Assembly (NCBI GenBank): GCA_009733715.1
Contig: WMKJ01000055.1
Location: forward strand, 1-64,000
Source of the DNA: Herpomyces periplanetae
Lineage: Eukaryota > Ascomycota > Laboulbeniomycetes > Herpomycetales > Herpomycetaceae
Direction: 5' to 3'
DNA: 64,000 bases
A program made the position numbers and the translations under genes. Under the pieces are notes generated by a model. It ran no database searches. It saw only the letters and a list, made by a program, of their open reading frames with translations, and had not been told where the DNA came from. This document shows positions 44,950 through 57,134 of the stretch, one piece after another; position 1 is the first letter of the stretch, and every line of letters starts with the position of its first letter.

Positions 44950-47285
44950 ATGCTACATTCAAATGATTTGGGTGATTCATACGGGCAAGGTTATGTTCAT
45001 GAAAATGAAAGAATCAAGAGGTTACCACCTTTAAGAATATTATCACTGGGTAAGTAGTGAAAAAAAAGGATTTTATTCACGAGAATAAAACAGTAGAGCA
45101 GTTTACTGCTTTGGGGAAGTACACTAACAGTGTATACATATTAAATAATATTGGGGACATGTTATGTTGCGAATTTAACAATACAGATGGTGGTGGGGTA
45201 CGTGGTTACTCGATGCTTATCATATTACAAGAACTTATGCATCGGACATTCGTAGCTCATTACGGTCGTGCACCTAAAAGAACAGAAATACCTAAACCTT
45301 GTGAACATTTTGACTTAATCGTTGGAATGGGAACGGGAGGATTGATCGCTATTATGCTGGGACGTTTACGCTTGGATATTGAAACATGTAAAAATGTTTA
45401 TGTCCGCATGACGAAAAGAGTGTTCGAAACGGATAAAACATTTGCGGGTATACCGTACGGAGCCACGTTATTTAAAGCATCAAGGTTGGAGGAAGCTATA
45501 CGTGAATGTGTTGCTCATCATACTATTCGTGGGGACGAAGGTAACGATAATTCTGATTTGGAAGATGAATTATCGGGGAATAGGATATCTTCCGTACCTA
45601 CAACGTCTTATTCTTCATACAATTGTACATCACGAAATAGTGAAAGTCGACAGTCCAATGTGGTTAACGATCAATCATCCAATTGTTCATCAGACACGCC
45701 ACCCCCTCTACGTTCAAGAAGTAATGCAAGTTACTATAGCCAGTTAGGAAAAGTGTATGAAGTGAATTGTGAAGTCACACGAGCAGGTAAAAGCTGTAAC
45801 AGTAGTGGACATGGTAATCCAAATGCACTATTATACGATCGACGCAAGAGGCATACTAAAACGTGAGTGGAGAAGAGTATTAAAAATTTGGTGGTAAGAG
45901 AGGAGAAGATTAGTTTACTGACGAATGAAATATTTTTCCGTAAACGTAGAGCGGTAACGGCGGTTTTCAAGGGTATTCAAAGCGAAGGAAAAACTGTACT
46001 ACTTAGATCGTACGATTCCCGAGTAGAAGCAGCACCGGAATTTAATTGTACAATATGGCAAGCAGGGCGGGCGACTAGCGCAACATCACCTGCGTTTAAA
46101 GCCATTCAGATTGGACAATCAGTGTTCCTTGATGAAGGAGCAGGACAGTATAATCCGACACCACTGGCAGTTGAAGAAGCAGTTTGTAACGAATGGCCGG
46201 GACGAGAGGTTGGAATAATTGTTAGTATAGGAACCGGGCGTACGACGAATCGAGGAATGGGAGGTAATAGTGGAAATTCACATTGGAGATTAGAAGACAT
46301 ATTAATGAACGATACGATTCAATTAAGCGAAGCAGTAAGTGGGTTGATTGATGCGCGACGGAGACTTTTGCGAAAGATTGATGAGTGTGAGAGGGTACAT
46401 GAATCCATGTTAAAGCGACACTTGAGAGAGCGAAACATTAGCGCTGAAAAATATTATCGATTTAACGTGCACGTTTATAATAAGGATCAAGATATCAAAA
46501 ATCATGGGAATCAACGGAATGGGGGGGAGACGGGATTTGGAGGTGTAAACGAATGGCAACGTTTGGCGGAAATTAGTACGTTAACCAGAGTGTATTTGAA
46601 AAGAAAGGAAGTTCAAGATAAAACGGGGAGGGCATCTGAAAAACTGGGGGAACTTTACGGGGAAAATATGAAGCTGAAGTATGGAGAAAGTGGCGATAAA
46701 CGGTTGTCGATGTATAAATATGAACCAATGCCGGTGGAGTTACCGGGCGATGATCCTACGACGACGGTTAACCACTTGTTGGTGCCAAACCGGATGCATC
46801 GTGAAGAAACGGTTTCTTTGATCCATGCATCATGCATAACGAAGACACAAATGTCGCCGAGGGGTTCAGAAATCAAACGAGAGAGAGGAGGAGTACAGAA
46901 TAAGATGGAAGATTCTGTGCATGGGGAATATAATAGATGTAAGAATTGTTCAGGCTCAAGATCACAAATAGTTACGCAGCCTTGTCCGACATTGTGTAAA
47001 GAAGAGAAGGATTCACCAGTAATAGATGTTGGAATAGGGGAAACCGGGGTGGAGAGCGGCAAGAAAATGAGTATAGCAAAGCCAGTATCATCACCGCCGC
47101 TGCCGCTGCCGCCGCCGCCGCCACCAAATTATCCAGCGCCTGTACCGTTTAGTGGATGGAATAATAAAAATGAAGAGTGTAGGGAATGGGAAAGACGAGG
47201 AAGTTTAAAGGCGAAGCAAACATCATTCCCACCGTACCCAGATACTGATGAACCGCCAGACGTATCAAGATGGAAGATGAATTGA
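44950..47285 (+). CDS. patatin-fold protein lacking the catalytic serine (3 exons)
   Basis: Patatins are lipid acyl hydrolases with a Ser-Asp dyad. Exons are 44950-45049, 45187-45862 and 45950-47285, giving 703 aa. The first junction restores LPPLRILSLDGGGVRGYSML, the oxyanion loop. The nucleophile elbow, normally GTSTGG, reads GMGTGG, so residue 82 is Gly instead of Ser. The second motif, normally DGG or DGA, reads DEGAGQYNP with Asp at about 320. The rest of the fold is well kept (LIAIMLGRLRLDIETCKNVY, ATLFKASRLEEAI, CTIWQAGRATSA, VGIIVSIGTGR). A Ser/Asn-rich insertion lies at about 140-190 and the tail is Pro-rich. I recall a fungal patatin subgroup with GTGTGG and DEGAG, so this may be a conserved non-catalytic or altered group rather than decay. 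Confidence 0.85.
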
Positions 47286-48168
47286 GAAATAAACATTGCA
47301 TGGATTAGTGAAGAGAAGAGAAGAGAAGCGGGGCAAAGAAAGTCGTGATGAAATTGGATGGTGAAAGTGGGAAGTATGGAAGATAAGAAACGGGAGGGGA
47401 GTCTAGGCCATTGAAAAAGGGCAATCTAGAATTGAGGGAAGAAGAGACTAATTTGAAGTAGAGTAAAATAATGGTTAGAGCCATCGACCCGGACATGGCA
47501 TCGGGTTAACGCACGCGCGCGCAAGACTTGATTCCAGTTACTCAAAGTGTAACAGTTTTCTCGATCAACGTCACCATCAGAATTACCGGGAATGTAGCGG
47601 GGTCGGCCATCCGCATACGATGAACCAGCTATCGTTGTTCTAACACAGCGGGCTGGTCTTGGTTTGTCCAATGTTTCAGAAAAAATAACATAACAGAATT
47701 ATTACCATCATCGTATGCAGGTTTAGCGATAAATTCCGGAACCGAGAACCCGTCCTAATGGCTGACTGAAATCCATCTAATTACCATCCATCACGAACCA
47801 CTTAATCCATTAACAGGTTAACCTTCCTCCGAAATTAAGGATAAATGTATAAATACGTACGAATAAGTCAAATCGGAACTACTGAACTTGCCACAGCTTC
47901 AACGTTGTAGCTCACTTCATGTATCATTATCCTTGTTCCATGTTCCACGTTCATCCATCTATTCACCCTCTTTGGTTAATCGGTGCGCTTTTACCCCCCT
48001 CCTTGGTATCAGGGCTGAGTCCTTTTCATCCAGTTTGCATCATGGTTGGTGTACGTGATAAAACTGTATCCTCGATCCCTTCTATACCAATTAAGTTTTT
48101 CATTTATTTGCAATTACCATCCATCTACCCACTCTTACCATACACCTTTTAGCCTATCGTCAAATCTG
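47286..48168. other. convergent intergenic region
   Basis: Between the patatin-like and hypothetical stops. It starts with a short GAGAA repeat (47311-47328) and a purine-rich stretch, then mixed sequence; the 47919-48152 frame is unsupported. Confidence 0.45.
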
Positions 48169-49023
48169 TCATTCCCTTTCCCGGTTATTGCTTTTATTCA
48201 TACCACCGTTATCGTCTTTTCCCTTCCTCCCCCCCTCACCACTACCTCCATCTTTACCATCTTGTAATGTAAGAGGTCGATAGTATCTACCCACGCCCGT
48301 AAAAATATCATCACTATCGTCTTCATTACTCGCCTGTGAATTGTTCTCGTTATCATTATCTGTTGTTTTCTTTATCAATTCCGACTCTTTAATTTCAACT
48401 TTTTCAACTGTACGTTGGAAAGTTACCTCAGCCTTAAATTCCTCAACTCTTTCATCTTTATTTGAACTCGTACGTTCACGATTTCGTGATGCCTTGAGTG
48501 CCGCTAAAATTTCATTTCGCCGCTTGCCACGCATCCCTGATAACGAAACTGCGGCATCAGCTACTGATTTTGATACTGGTGAAACCGATGATGCTGATGT
48601 TACCGATAGTGCTGCCGTAGGCGTCGGCTCTTGCACCCGTTCCAATAACTCGTCAAGTTGTTCATCGACCCGCTGATCCATCTCTGCGATTGCATTAATC
48701 GCCTCCTTCGCACTCCGCTTCCCCATCTTCAATTCACTTTCTCTACCTTCATTACCCCCGTCCTCCAGTACGCCCATATCCCGTAGCACCCCTTCAACTA
48801 AAAGTTGCCGCGTAGCCCATTTTTCGTCTGGCGGTGTAATCGATCTTCGCCGCACTTTTCTCACTTTGTGCTCTCCATCTTCTAAATATTTTCGTCCTTG
48901 TTTATCCGATCGTGCTCTCGTGTATGCATCCCCCCGCTTATCCCTTCTTTTTCCCATTCTTATTCTCTTCGTCCCTCTCAAAATCCTACTCTTTGAAACA
49001 ATTCCCTTTCTCTCCTCTTTCAT
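48169..49023 (-). CDS. hypothetical basic/acidic nuclear-type protein
   Basis: I do not recognise a family with confidence. The 284-aa frame starts at ATG 49023 with a very basic N-terminus (KRRDKRGDAYTRARSDKQGR, then KVRKVRRRS), suggestive of nuclear or nucleolar location. A short helix-like block follows (PPDEKWATRQLLVEGVLRDM), then a predicted coiled-coil (MDQRVDEQLDELLERVQ), an Ala/Ser-rich linker and a charged segment. The end contains DDIFTGVGRYYRP, which faintly recalls the C-terminus of RED/IK splicing proteins, but the RED core is missing. The start is preceded by TTGTAG, a possible acceptor, so an upstream exon may exist. A C-terminal Gly/Lys/Asp tail follows. Confidence 0.45.
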   Translation of the reverse strand: MKEERKGIVSKSRILRGTKRIRMGKRRDKRGDAYTRARSDKQGRKYLEDGEHKVRKVRRRSITPPDEKWATRQLLVEGVLRDMGVLEDGGNEGRESELKMGKRSAKEAINAIAEMDQRVDEQLDELLERVQEPTPTAALSVTSASSVSPVSKSVADAAVSLSGMRGKRRNEILAALKASRNRERTSSNKDERVEEFKAEVTFQRTVEKVEIKESELIKKTTDNDNENNSQASNEDDSDDIFTGVGRYYRPLTLQDGKDGGSGEGGRKGKDDNGGMNKSNNRERE

Positions 49024-49930
49024 CTACAACTGATAATCCTTCCTCTCCCGCTAAAATCTTCCTTTTTTTTTATATCGGGCAGCTCCCCCAAATCAAGAAC
49101 AATTCCCCAAGTCCACGTTATTCTTTAACAACTTCGCCCCCTCTCATATGTACACTTCACACTAAGTGTCAGCACTTCGTACAGTTACGTATATCGCAAT
49201 CCTTAACTTTTTACGTTAGATTATTCCTCTTCTCTTTCATACCAATACTCGTTCGTTCGTTCGTTCAACCTTTATTCATCCAAATTTCCTTGTCCTTTCC
49301 TCTCCCATCCATGTCATGCCATCAGCGACAGCTGTCACACATAGCCCCAATTCGTAAAAGCCAGTGAATTTCACAAGCATAACCATATGTATACGTGTAT
49401 ATATGTAAACGTAAACTTAAGCCCATTGATATATTTTCGTCAAATCATAGAACGCGCACGCGCGCACACTTACTCTTCATCACCTATTCACCCACCAAAA
49501 CTAAATTACTATACTTTTTTATCCCCCTCTCTACAATTCCCATCCATCTCCAAATCGTACGCATTCCCCCCTTCATACCGCATCCGTATAACTACTTCCA
49601 TCCTTCCATAATTCATCGCTTATTTCAGTCGTTCGTTCGTTCATTTATTCAAATATTAGTATTCATTCATTCATTATTCCAACTCACTCCACCGCAGACT
49701 CCCATTTCATCCCGCATAAGTGCAGGCGTTTGCGAGTGGCCGTTGCACAAAATTTCGTTTCAATTGCGTAAATTTAAACACAAACTTTCGTAAACTATCC
49801 GTCCATTCGTTCGATCAACTGATCTTTCTTTCGTTCGTTCGTTCGTCAAACCACCAAACCATTGCTAGCAATACTCAGAATCGTCGTAATTCATTATCAC
49901 GTGGGTATAAATAAGGAATCGTTACACACA
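49024..49930. other. intergenic region with TTCG and TTCA tetramer repeats
   Basis: Pyrimidine-rich on the plus strand. It includes three separate (TTCG)n runs at about 49250-49266, 49630-49643 and 49829-49846, and TTCATTCATTCATT near 49660. Frames through it are low complexity. A CACGTG lies near 49899, close to the StuA-like stop. Confidence 0.5.
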
Positions 49931-52738
49931 TTAAGCTCGCCTTATCGTCGTAGCCGTCGAATGAGACGACGCTGAAGAAAGTGATGAACGCGATGAATGT
50001 GAATGCTTCGACGTTGAATGCGGTGATGAAGACGGTGGGGATGATAGTAGCGAATGAGATGAAAACGACGACGCTGATGAGCAAAATGATGATGCGGAGG
50101 ACACGGATGTATCGCCCGATAGTCCTGCGTATATCGGTGCCATAGGCGATGCTGTAGTCGCACTCATTGGTATTTCCAAACCGTTCATTTGTCGCCCTCC
50201 ATCTCCCACAAACCCAGTACTCCCTATTGATGGAAATATAAGATACTTGTCGCGTGGACTTGTGGGGATTCCACCATTGCTGCTATTACCAACGGCGACT
50301 GCAACATTTGTACCGTTGGAAGAATTCATGAATGACGGAGGAGGTGGTGGAGGCTGCACATTGGCGGTTTTCTCATCTGAGTTAACAAAGCTCATCCGGC
50401 GACGTTTAATACAGCGGGCTTTAGAATCATTGGCAATGTCAGGGTCACCTCCACTTGAAGTGTCACTGGTATTATTATTAGACGTTGCGCCCGAAATAGT
50501 TGAGTTGATTCCCTCGTTATTAAAGGAATGACAAGAGTAGATAGATGATGCAGAGTAAGGTGCACCAGTCTCTTGTATATCTGCACTTAAGTTGGCTTCT
50601 TCCCGACGTCTCTTATTGGAAACTTTTGTCGAAGACACAATAACCGAGTTAACACACTGGGTAGAAGATGGCGGCGCAGGGGGGGGAGGCGGGAGAGAGG
50701 GCGCCAAATGTAGCGGGTTTGCATTGTTGGATGCCAACAAAGCCGCAGCCGCGTTGGTACACTGAGTCGTGGGTGATGAAACTGATGTAAACGAGGTTGG
50801 CGATGATAGTGGCAGAGACGCTGGACCAGAATTACTCGATGCAGTTGAGAGTGACGGTATGGACCCTGGTATTCCCGAGCCACGATGCTGACCACATGAT
50901 GGGGGAGGTGGTGTTACCAAATGTAGTGACGATGACGATGATAGAAGTGGTGACGAGGAAATATGAGGTAATTTCGTGGCTAATGAGTAGGCATGGGCCG
51001 ACGATGATGATGGGGGTGGTGATAATGGTGCTGAATATGTAGGTCCCGACAGAGACAACCGTGGTGCCATCAACGTTGATGGTGCAGGTTCCGGGGTCAG
51101 TACAGTGTATAGATTACTTGATGCCGAAACCGGTGGTAGGGGGCCCTGGTGGGACGGTTGCTGCTGCGGCGGCCCCGGCGGCGGGGGTGGTGGTGGTGGA
51201 TGAAGTGATTGCTGTTGTGATTGTGGCTGAGATGACGGTTGAAGAGGTGCGGGCGGTTGTGGATAGACAGGTAACCCAGTAGACAAGGGAGTTAGAATGG
51301 AAGGAGAAGAATCATGAATGGTCGAAGGTGGAGGCAGATAAGCTGTGGCAGTGTGGGGCGGTAAGGATATTTGATACGATTGAGATGTATCGTTAACGGA
51401 GTGAGTGGGAAACGGCGTATGAATATTGGTGTGTAAATTAGGTACGTTAGGCAAAGAATACGAAGCCCGAGGTGTTGAGTTCGCAGTTTCAAATGAGGTA
51501 GGAGAATGAATATTGTGACTCTCATTATAGATTGATGGATGGTGATGATGATGCCCATGACCTTGCCCATGATGTGCATGTTGCGCCGGTGGAGGGGGAG
51601 GGGGTAGTGGTGGCGGCTGCTGCTGCTGTTGCTGATGGTAAGCGTTGAGAGTAGGGGAAGGTGGCGGCAAAGAAGCATGATAAGATGCGGGTGTGGATTG
51701 GATGGAGAGATGTTGATGATCGGAGGAAAGTGATGGAGGCGGGGGTGGAAACAAGGCGCAATCGGGTGAAAGCGACACAAAATTGTTTTGCTTGAGTGGG
51801 TGAGATTCAAGATTTGGTGGTGGAGGATCGGATGTACGAGGGTATGACTTAACGTCAGTAGGATTCGCAGGCGTTGGAGCTGATCGTACCGGAGGCGGAA
51901 GTAAAGCGGTTACAGGAACCAGGGGATTGCGAGTAGCAGACCAAGCGAATGGCAAACGATCGGAATCGTGAGGAGACGCAACACCGTGCGGGGGAGGTAA
52001 TAAATTAGGCGGAGGTGAATGGGAAGGAAGTACAGCTGTATGTGGGCTCGAGGGAATACTTAAGGAATAGCGATGACCTGACGTATCGCGAGAATCGAGT
52101 TTTTCATGAAGTGGAGGGGAAAGAGGGGGGGCCAAAAGTGGTCGGGAATGATTTGGATAAAGTAAAGCCCCGATATCATGGACGAATAGTGGGTAGAGCA
52201 AGTGAGTGATTTTCTCTTTGTTAGCGAAATCCAAAGCGCGTTCAAATGGTATCCACACGCCTTTCAAATGCATAGGACCAATTTTTACTACATGACGAAT
52301 TTTTTCACTTTTGAGAATTCCATCACGACGGCCACGGGTCATCCCAGCGACATTGAGCAACTTGGTGCCATTGATCATATGGTTGTCTGCGTAGAGAGAA
52401 ATTAAGCCGTAGGGCGAACAAAGTTAGTTAACGATGCAGGCGCAAAGGGGAAAGTGAGGGGATGTGCGTGTGCGTATGCGTGTGCATGCGAAGAGTGGAT
52501 GGAGGAAAGGATTGATGGAGGGGGTACCTTCACGACGGGCGACGCAGACACCTCGAACTTCGATATGAAAGCACAGGCTGCCTTCATCTTCCCACAGAGT
52601 GGCGGTGACGCGAGGTTTAGCGCCGGGTGGGGGAATCTGACCGGTGGGATCAAAATTGTGATTATGATTAGTATGTGGATGCGAAGGAGGGAAGTAAGAG
52701 TGGTTAGGAGGATCTGAAGAAGAGACGAGATGATTCAT
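49931..52738 (-). CDS. APSES (KilA-N) transcription factor, StuA/Efg1 type (2 exons)
   Basis: APSES factors control sporulation, hyphal form and developmental switching in fungi. Exons are 52738-52528 and 52386-49931, giving 888 aa; the intron (donor GTACCC, acceptor TACGCAG) splits the Asp codon of [20 protein letters not shown]. The DNA-binding domain spans about residues 43-143: [70 protein letters not shown]. This is close to the StuA/Efg1/Asm-1 consensus and not to the Swi4/Mbp1 ankyrin type. About 740 residues of Pro/Ser/Gln/His-rich sequence follow, with poly-Pro runs, a basic KRRREE stretch and a KRRRMSF motif that could act as nuclear signals. The long pyrimidine-rich upstream region suggests complex control. 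Confidence 0.95.
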
Positions 52739-55598
52739 TGTGACTGAATGACTGGATCATGAAAAGATGGAAGACATTGTGATGTGAAATGAAGAAGTAT
52801 GGCAATACGAAAGATGAGATTGGAGGAGGGAAGGGGCGAGTAAGCAAAAAAGGAATGTTCAGCAGAAGGCTGCGTGGAAGAGGAAGAGGAGGAGTTTAGA
52901 AGAATTGGAAAAGTTGGATAGAAGGGATGGGGTAGCGGTGAGCAGAGTGAATGGGTGAATCGGAGGATATTATTTTATTTGAGAAATGGATTCATATAAG
53001 AAGCCGTTGGGAGCGAGTGGTCGGGACGATATATTAACGGGAAGAGAAATGGTAATTAGTGAGAAGAAAAAAGAAATGAGTATGGAAAGTGAGCAAGTTA
53101 TCAAGGCGATTTGGAACAGTTTTTGGAAGGTTTTCATAGGGATGGAGGGAGTTTGAATGGTAATGGAGAAGGATGACGAGATAATTTGGAACAAGAAATG
53201 AAAGAATGGAATAGAAGAGAGAGAGAAGATAGCAAAGTGGAAAGATTTGACGAAATTGTGGATCATGAAGATAATAGGTTGGGTGTGGGTTTTTTACACC
53301 TTTTTTTGTTATTAAAGACGAAAAGAAAGTAAATATACCCCCTAATTAGAGGATAAATTGGGATAGACGAGCCAAGCGAGCCGAGTAAAAGAAAAAGTTA
53401 GAGTCAAGATTTCCCTTGTTTTATCACATGGTAAGTAGGGTGTGGAAGGATTTTCTTTTTTGACAGGTTTCGCTAAGCTCGGTGTGATAATTTGAAATTG
53501 GTCGGATACTGTGATGACAATGTACGGGGGAAGTATGACCGAAAAGATAGAGCAAGCAAGCGAGAGGGAGGGTGTAGGGAAGATATGGGTACGAGAGAGA
53601 GCGAGAGTAGAGGAGAATATAAGAGTGTAGTGATGGTGGGGATGACGGTAGTGAGTTAGCGCGTGTGGATGTGGGTGAGTGAGTGGAAGGTATGTGGTAG
53701 GTTGTTTTTCGAACCCGCCTTCTTTATAAAGTGAAAAAAGGATACGAGAAGAATTGATAAAAAGGAGCTTTCGAGGCGATAATCGCTTGCGGGGTAGAAA
53801 TTTCGGGATAGGGTGGAAAAGAAGTATTAAGTTGGTATGATGAGTATGGGGCAGTAAAAGTGGCGCAAAGGGGACATTTTTAAGAATGGAGTGAAAGAAA
53901 GTAAGCGAGTGGGAACGAATGAACGAGCAAGGAATTAGGTAGATAAGGGAGAAGTTAAATGGAAAGAAAGTTTTAGAGGTAAGGCCAGTAGTAAAAATGG
54001 TGAAGATGATTTTAACTAAAGTCGACGATGCGAATTAAGGAAGGGTAAAAGTGATGAAGCAAGTCAGAAAGAGAGGCGAATCATGTCGGGAATGGTCTGT
54101 TTAATATAGGCGAAAGGGTAAGGAAGAATTGACAATTGAGACTTCCCAATATTGCCATTACTTCCTAAACTGATAAATAATCTTAATTGTTGAGGTGATT
54201 TTGCCAAGACGAGGGGCGGATGAGATTAATTGTTGAGAAAGTCAGCCGAGTGGGCGGAAGGTGCGACTGACTAGATGAGATGGAAAGGATGTAGAGGTGA
54301 ATTGGTTTACAATTAAGGTGAAGGAAGAAGTAGTTTTGCCAAGATTAACGTTGTTCATGTTAAAGGAAAACATTTTACGTAGATATAGCTAAGGGGGAGG
54401 AGGGAGAAAAATTAACGTAAATAAGAATTATTGGGCAGGTAAAATCGTGTGGAAAAAGTAGTGAGTAGAGCTTGTGGTGGGTAAGTGGGTAGGTAAGTGA
54501 ACATACTAACGTATACACGCGCGCACGTATGTATGTATGTGTACTTGAGTAGCAATGGGATGATTTTTGTCAGACTGCGCAATTATAGTGAGTTCATAAA
54601 GTTAACCGTGAATTGTAATTACAGATACTTATTACCAATTAACCCGTTATAACTATTACGGGAAAAATAATCTACAAATTATCCATTAATATCAGCCTCG
54701 AAACGTATATTTTGTTTTTTACTCCCGGTAAAGGGAGGGATATAATTCCGGTAAGATTAGGTAATACAATGGATTTTGGGCCAGAGACTAAGTGATGGCG
54801 CTAAGAAATAGTTGGGGATACAGGTGGGAATGGGAATGGGGATGGGGATGGAACGGCGGGAGCGGGTGCAGATACGGGAGCGGGAGCGGGATTGCGAGTG
54901 TGAGTGCCTTCCAGTACGAGTAAGAGTGTCAGTACCAGTGCGATTACATACGTGGGTTGAAATGGGGACTCTTAGACCAGTAGGCTGGCAGTACATGATT
55001 GAGGTTGGAAGGTTAAGGCGACGCAAAATACGCTGCTCTCGAAATAACGGATAATATGATCAAAGTGGGGAGTGTATCATTCCAGCAGAATGAAAATTAA
55101 TAGCGTAGTAAAAACACGGTTAAGAATGGATTGACTGCTATTGAAGCTGAGCTCACTACAGTATATCATAGGAAAGTATATTAGCAGGCTGGCAAGCTGG
55201 AAGTCTTTCCCTTAGCAAAGTTACACGGGATTAGAGATACATGTTGAAGGGTAAAGCGTAGAGTTTTCTCGTACACTACAGTGGTTTTATCGTCAATTGG
55301 ATTGAGTGGTGGGGTGTTAAAGAGCAGTTGGCGGGCGAGTGAGCGGGTAATACAACATTCGTTTTGTTTCGTTTCGTTTTGCTAGGTGAGTGAGCCAACA
55401 TACGATTGTATAATGAGTTCGAGCCTGAGCCTGAGCTACGTACGGGAGATTTTGCCAACGAGCCATCCAGCAAGCAAGCCAGCCAGCCAGCCAGCAAGTA
55501 CGGAAGTGCAATACTAGGTTTAATTTCGGGTAAAAATGGAGCTCATGACGCCATTCATGTGTTAACATCATGACTGGATAAGCTGGACATACGTAGTA
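52739..55598. other. long upstream region of the StuA-like gene
   Basis: 2.86 kb without a supported gene, between the StuA-like start and the DPH7-like stop (both minus). From 52740 to about 54500 the plus strand is strongly purine-rich (GA, GGA, GAAG), i.e. pyrimidine-rich on the StuA coding strand. A degenerate hexamer tract lies at 54826-54950 and an AGCC/AGCA repeat at 55461-55498. Long leaders and promoters are known for StuA/Efg1 genes, so part is probably 5' UTR. Confidence 0.55.
54826..54950. repeat. degenerate hexanucleotide tract (GGGAAT/GGGGAT, GGAGCG, GAGTGT-like)
   Basis: Starts as GGGAATGGGAAT, GGGGATGGGGAT, continues as GGGAGCGGGAGCGG and drifts into GAGTGTGAGTGC and CAGTACCAGTGC, keeping a six-base register. 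Open in both strands as a result, but not coding. Confidence 0.7.
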
Positions 55599-57134
55599 TT
55601 ATCCAAACTTTTCGGCAACGAGTAATAATTCGCGTGCGTAAAAATTAGCGGCAAGACCGTATGGTAATCGATTATGCCAATCATTAGCGTACCATAAGGG
55701 TGATGGTGTACTAGACGTCATATCACTATTATACCGCCAAAGTTCGGTAAATTCCACGTTCAAGTTCACATTACCGTTAGCACTCGACGTGCCAATTAGC
55801 GGTAAATTGGATATCCGAATTTCAAGCATAACTATACCGGCCTGCATACATGTTAACCATACGTTAATCGAGTGCGTCGGCGCCGATATATTCGTGGATG
55901 AGCTTGAATTACACACTGGAACGATAGACATTGAATGAAGAGTCATTTTCCATATTCCACCACCCAATTTATACTTGGCAAGCTGATTTAAAGATGGCGT
56001 TAACGTCGATATAGTAGTGTTTGTCGCACCAGTTTCATCAGACGGAAATGTAATGGTAGCCAGGCGAATGTACTCATCAAATCCTGCAAATAATATCCAG
56101 ATATCCTTAGGATTCGCTGATAGATTATAAGGAAGTACAACAAGAGATGTTATGGCGGGTGAGAAGCGTTTATCAAGCGAAAAAGATAAACTTGGTGTGG
56201 TAGAGTTTAAATTTAGTGGGTAAGACTGTGAAAATTTCAAAAGATTAAGTATTCCATCATCACCGGCTGTGAAAAAGCTTACTGAACTTGACTGATGATC
56301 TTGAGCTAACGATTTAACCAACCAAACTTGGAAGTCGTGAAGCTTAACCGTTTCAAGAGAAATGGGGTTGGCGTTATGATTTACTCTGGAATTATTTTTG
56401 GGTTGATAATTCTGTATTAAAGATACTGTCCCATCTGCCGCACCAACGACAAAGTTCACACCTGTGCATGGTAATGATTGATGGGAGGGGTAAGGAAGAA
56501 AAAGTTGATCAATTGATAAAATTGACGTAGGTGACGGTGAACCCGTCGGGATGTTTATTCGATCAATTATCTCAATTGATGTTATACCTTCCAACGTTTC
56601 AGCCAGGTTAACTTGAACGATTAGAACATGGGAAGTTGACGTTGTCACGGCCACGTAAAACGTTGAATTGCTTGACGTAGTTGATGCAACGGGGAAATTT
56701 TTTACAACTTTCATATCCAAAATTCCGTAGCTAAGCTTCCGACTTGTTAGACAAACCACGGCAAAGTTGACCTTATTTTGATTCTTTGGTTCACCCTCCT
56801 GACGTTGTGTAAATGAAGAATCCAGAGTAGGCTCAACCAAAGAATGATTAACTGGAACGTTGACAGCGTCTAATTTACCTCTTTGACATACTGGGAAAAC
56901 GGCTTGCCATAATTGCAAACTTCCTGAGTTGACGCTTGAATCAATTTTGGAATATTCATACATTCCTATTAACCACCTAATACATTCGCTTAGCCCACTC
57001 GGATCATGAGGATTGATTTCTTCCTTTTCATTCTTTTGTTCCACTTCGATATCCGGTAAAATAATTAAACATGAGGGCGGTAAACTAGTTCTTCCTCTCC
57101 AGATTATCTCGTATTCGCTTCGCCGAGTATCCAT
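55599..57134 (-). CDS. DPH7/RRT2-like WD-repeat diphthine methylesterase
   Basis: DPH7 removes the methyl ester from the diphthine intermediate on elongation factor 2 in diphthamide synthesis. It is a single exon of 511 aa, longer than the usual 380-450. It forms a degenerate WD40 propeller: NFVVGAADGTVSLIQ, KLHDFQVWLVKSLAQ (the family's AHDFE-x-W strand), SFFTAGDDGILNLLKF, WILFAGFDEYIRLATI (family SYDEHI) and YKLGGGIWKMTLHS followed by LTCMQAGIVMLEI, which matches the DPH7 pattern GGG-V-W-R-x-x-WHP...ACMH-x-G-F. These last three make the assignment. Ser/Thr/Asn-rich insertions separate blades. Another divergent WD protein cannot be excluded. Confidence 0.7.
   Translation of the reverse strand: MDTRRSEYEIIWRGRTSLPPSCLIILPDIEVEQKNEKEEINPHDPSGLSECIRWLIGMYEYSKIDSSVNSGSLQLWQAVFPVCQRGKLDAVNVPVNHSLVEPTLDSSFTQRQEGEPKNQNKVNFAVVCLTSRKLSYGILDMKVVKNFPVASTTSSNSTFYVAVTTSTSHVLIVQVNLAETLEGITSIEIIDRINIPTGSPSPTSILSIDQLFLPYPSHQSLPCTGVNFVVGAADGTVSLIQNYQPKNNSRVNHNANPISLETVKLHDFQVWLVKSLAQDHQSSSVSFFTAGDDGILNLLKFSQSYPLNLNSTTPSLSFSLDKRFSPAITSLVVLPYNLSANPKDIWILFAGFDEYIRLATITFPSDETGATNTTISTLTPSLNQLAKYKLGGGIWKMTLHSMSIVPVCNSSSSTNISAPTHSINVWLTCMQAGIVMLEIRISNLPLIGTSSANGNVNLNVEFTELWRYNSDMTSSTPSPLWYANDWHNRLPYGLAANFYARELLLVAEKFG

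Noticed and set aside
50247-51282. Plus-strand ORFs opposite the StuA-like gene
   Set aside because: Antisense shadows of its Pro/Ser-rich tail; the sense strand has the APSES domain and continuous frame.
54757-55054. ORFs on both strands with Arg/Ser or Gly/Met/Glu repeats
   Set aside because: Both come from the same degenerate hexamer tract.
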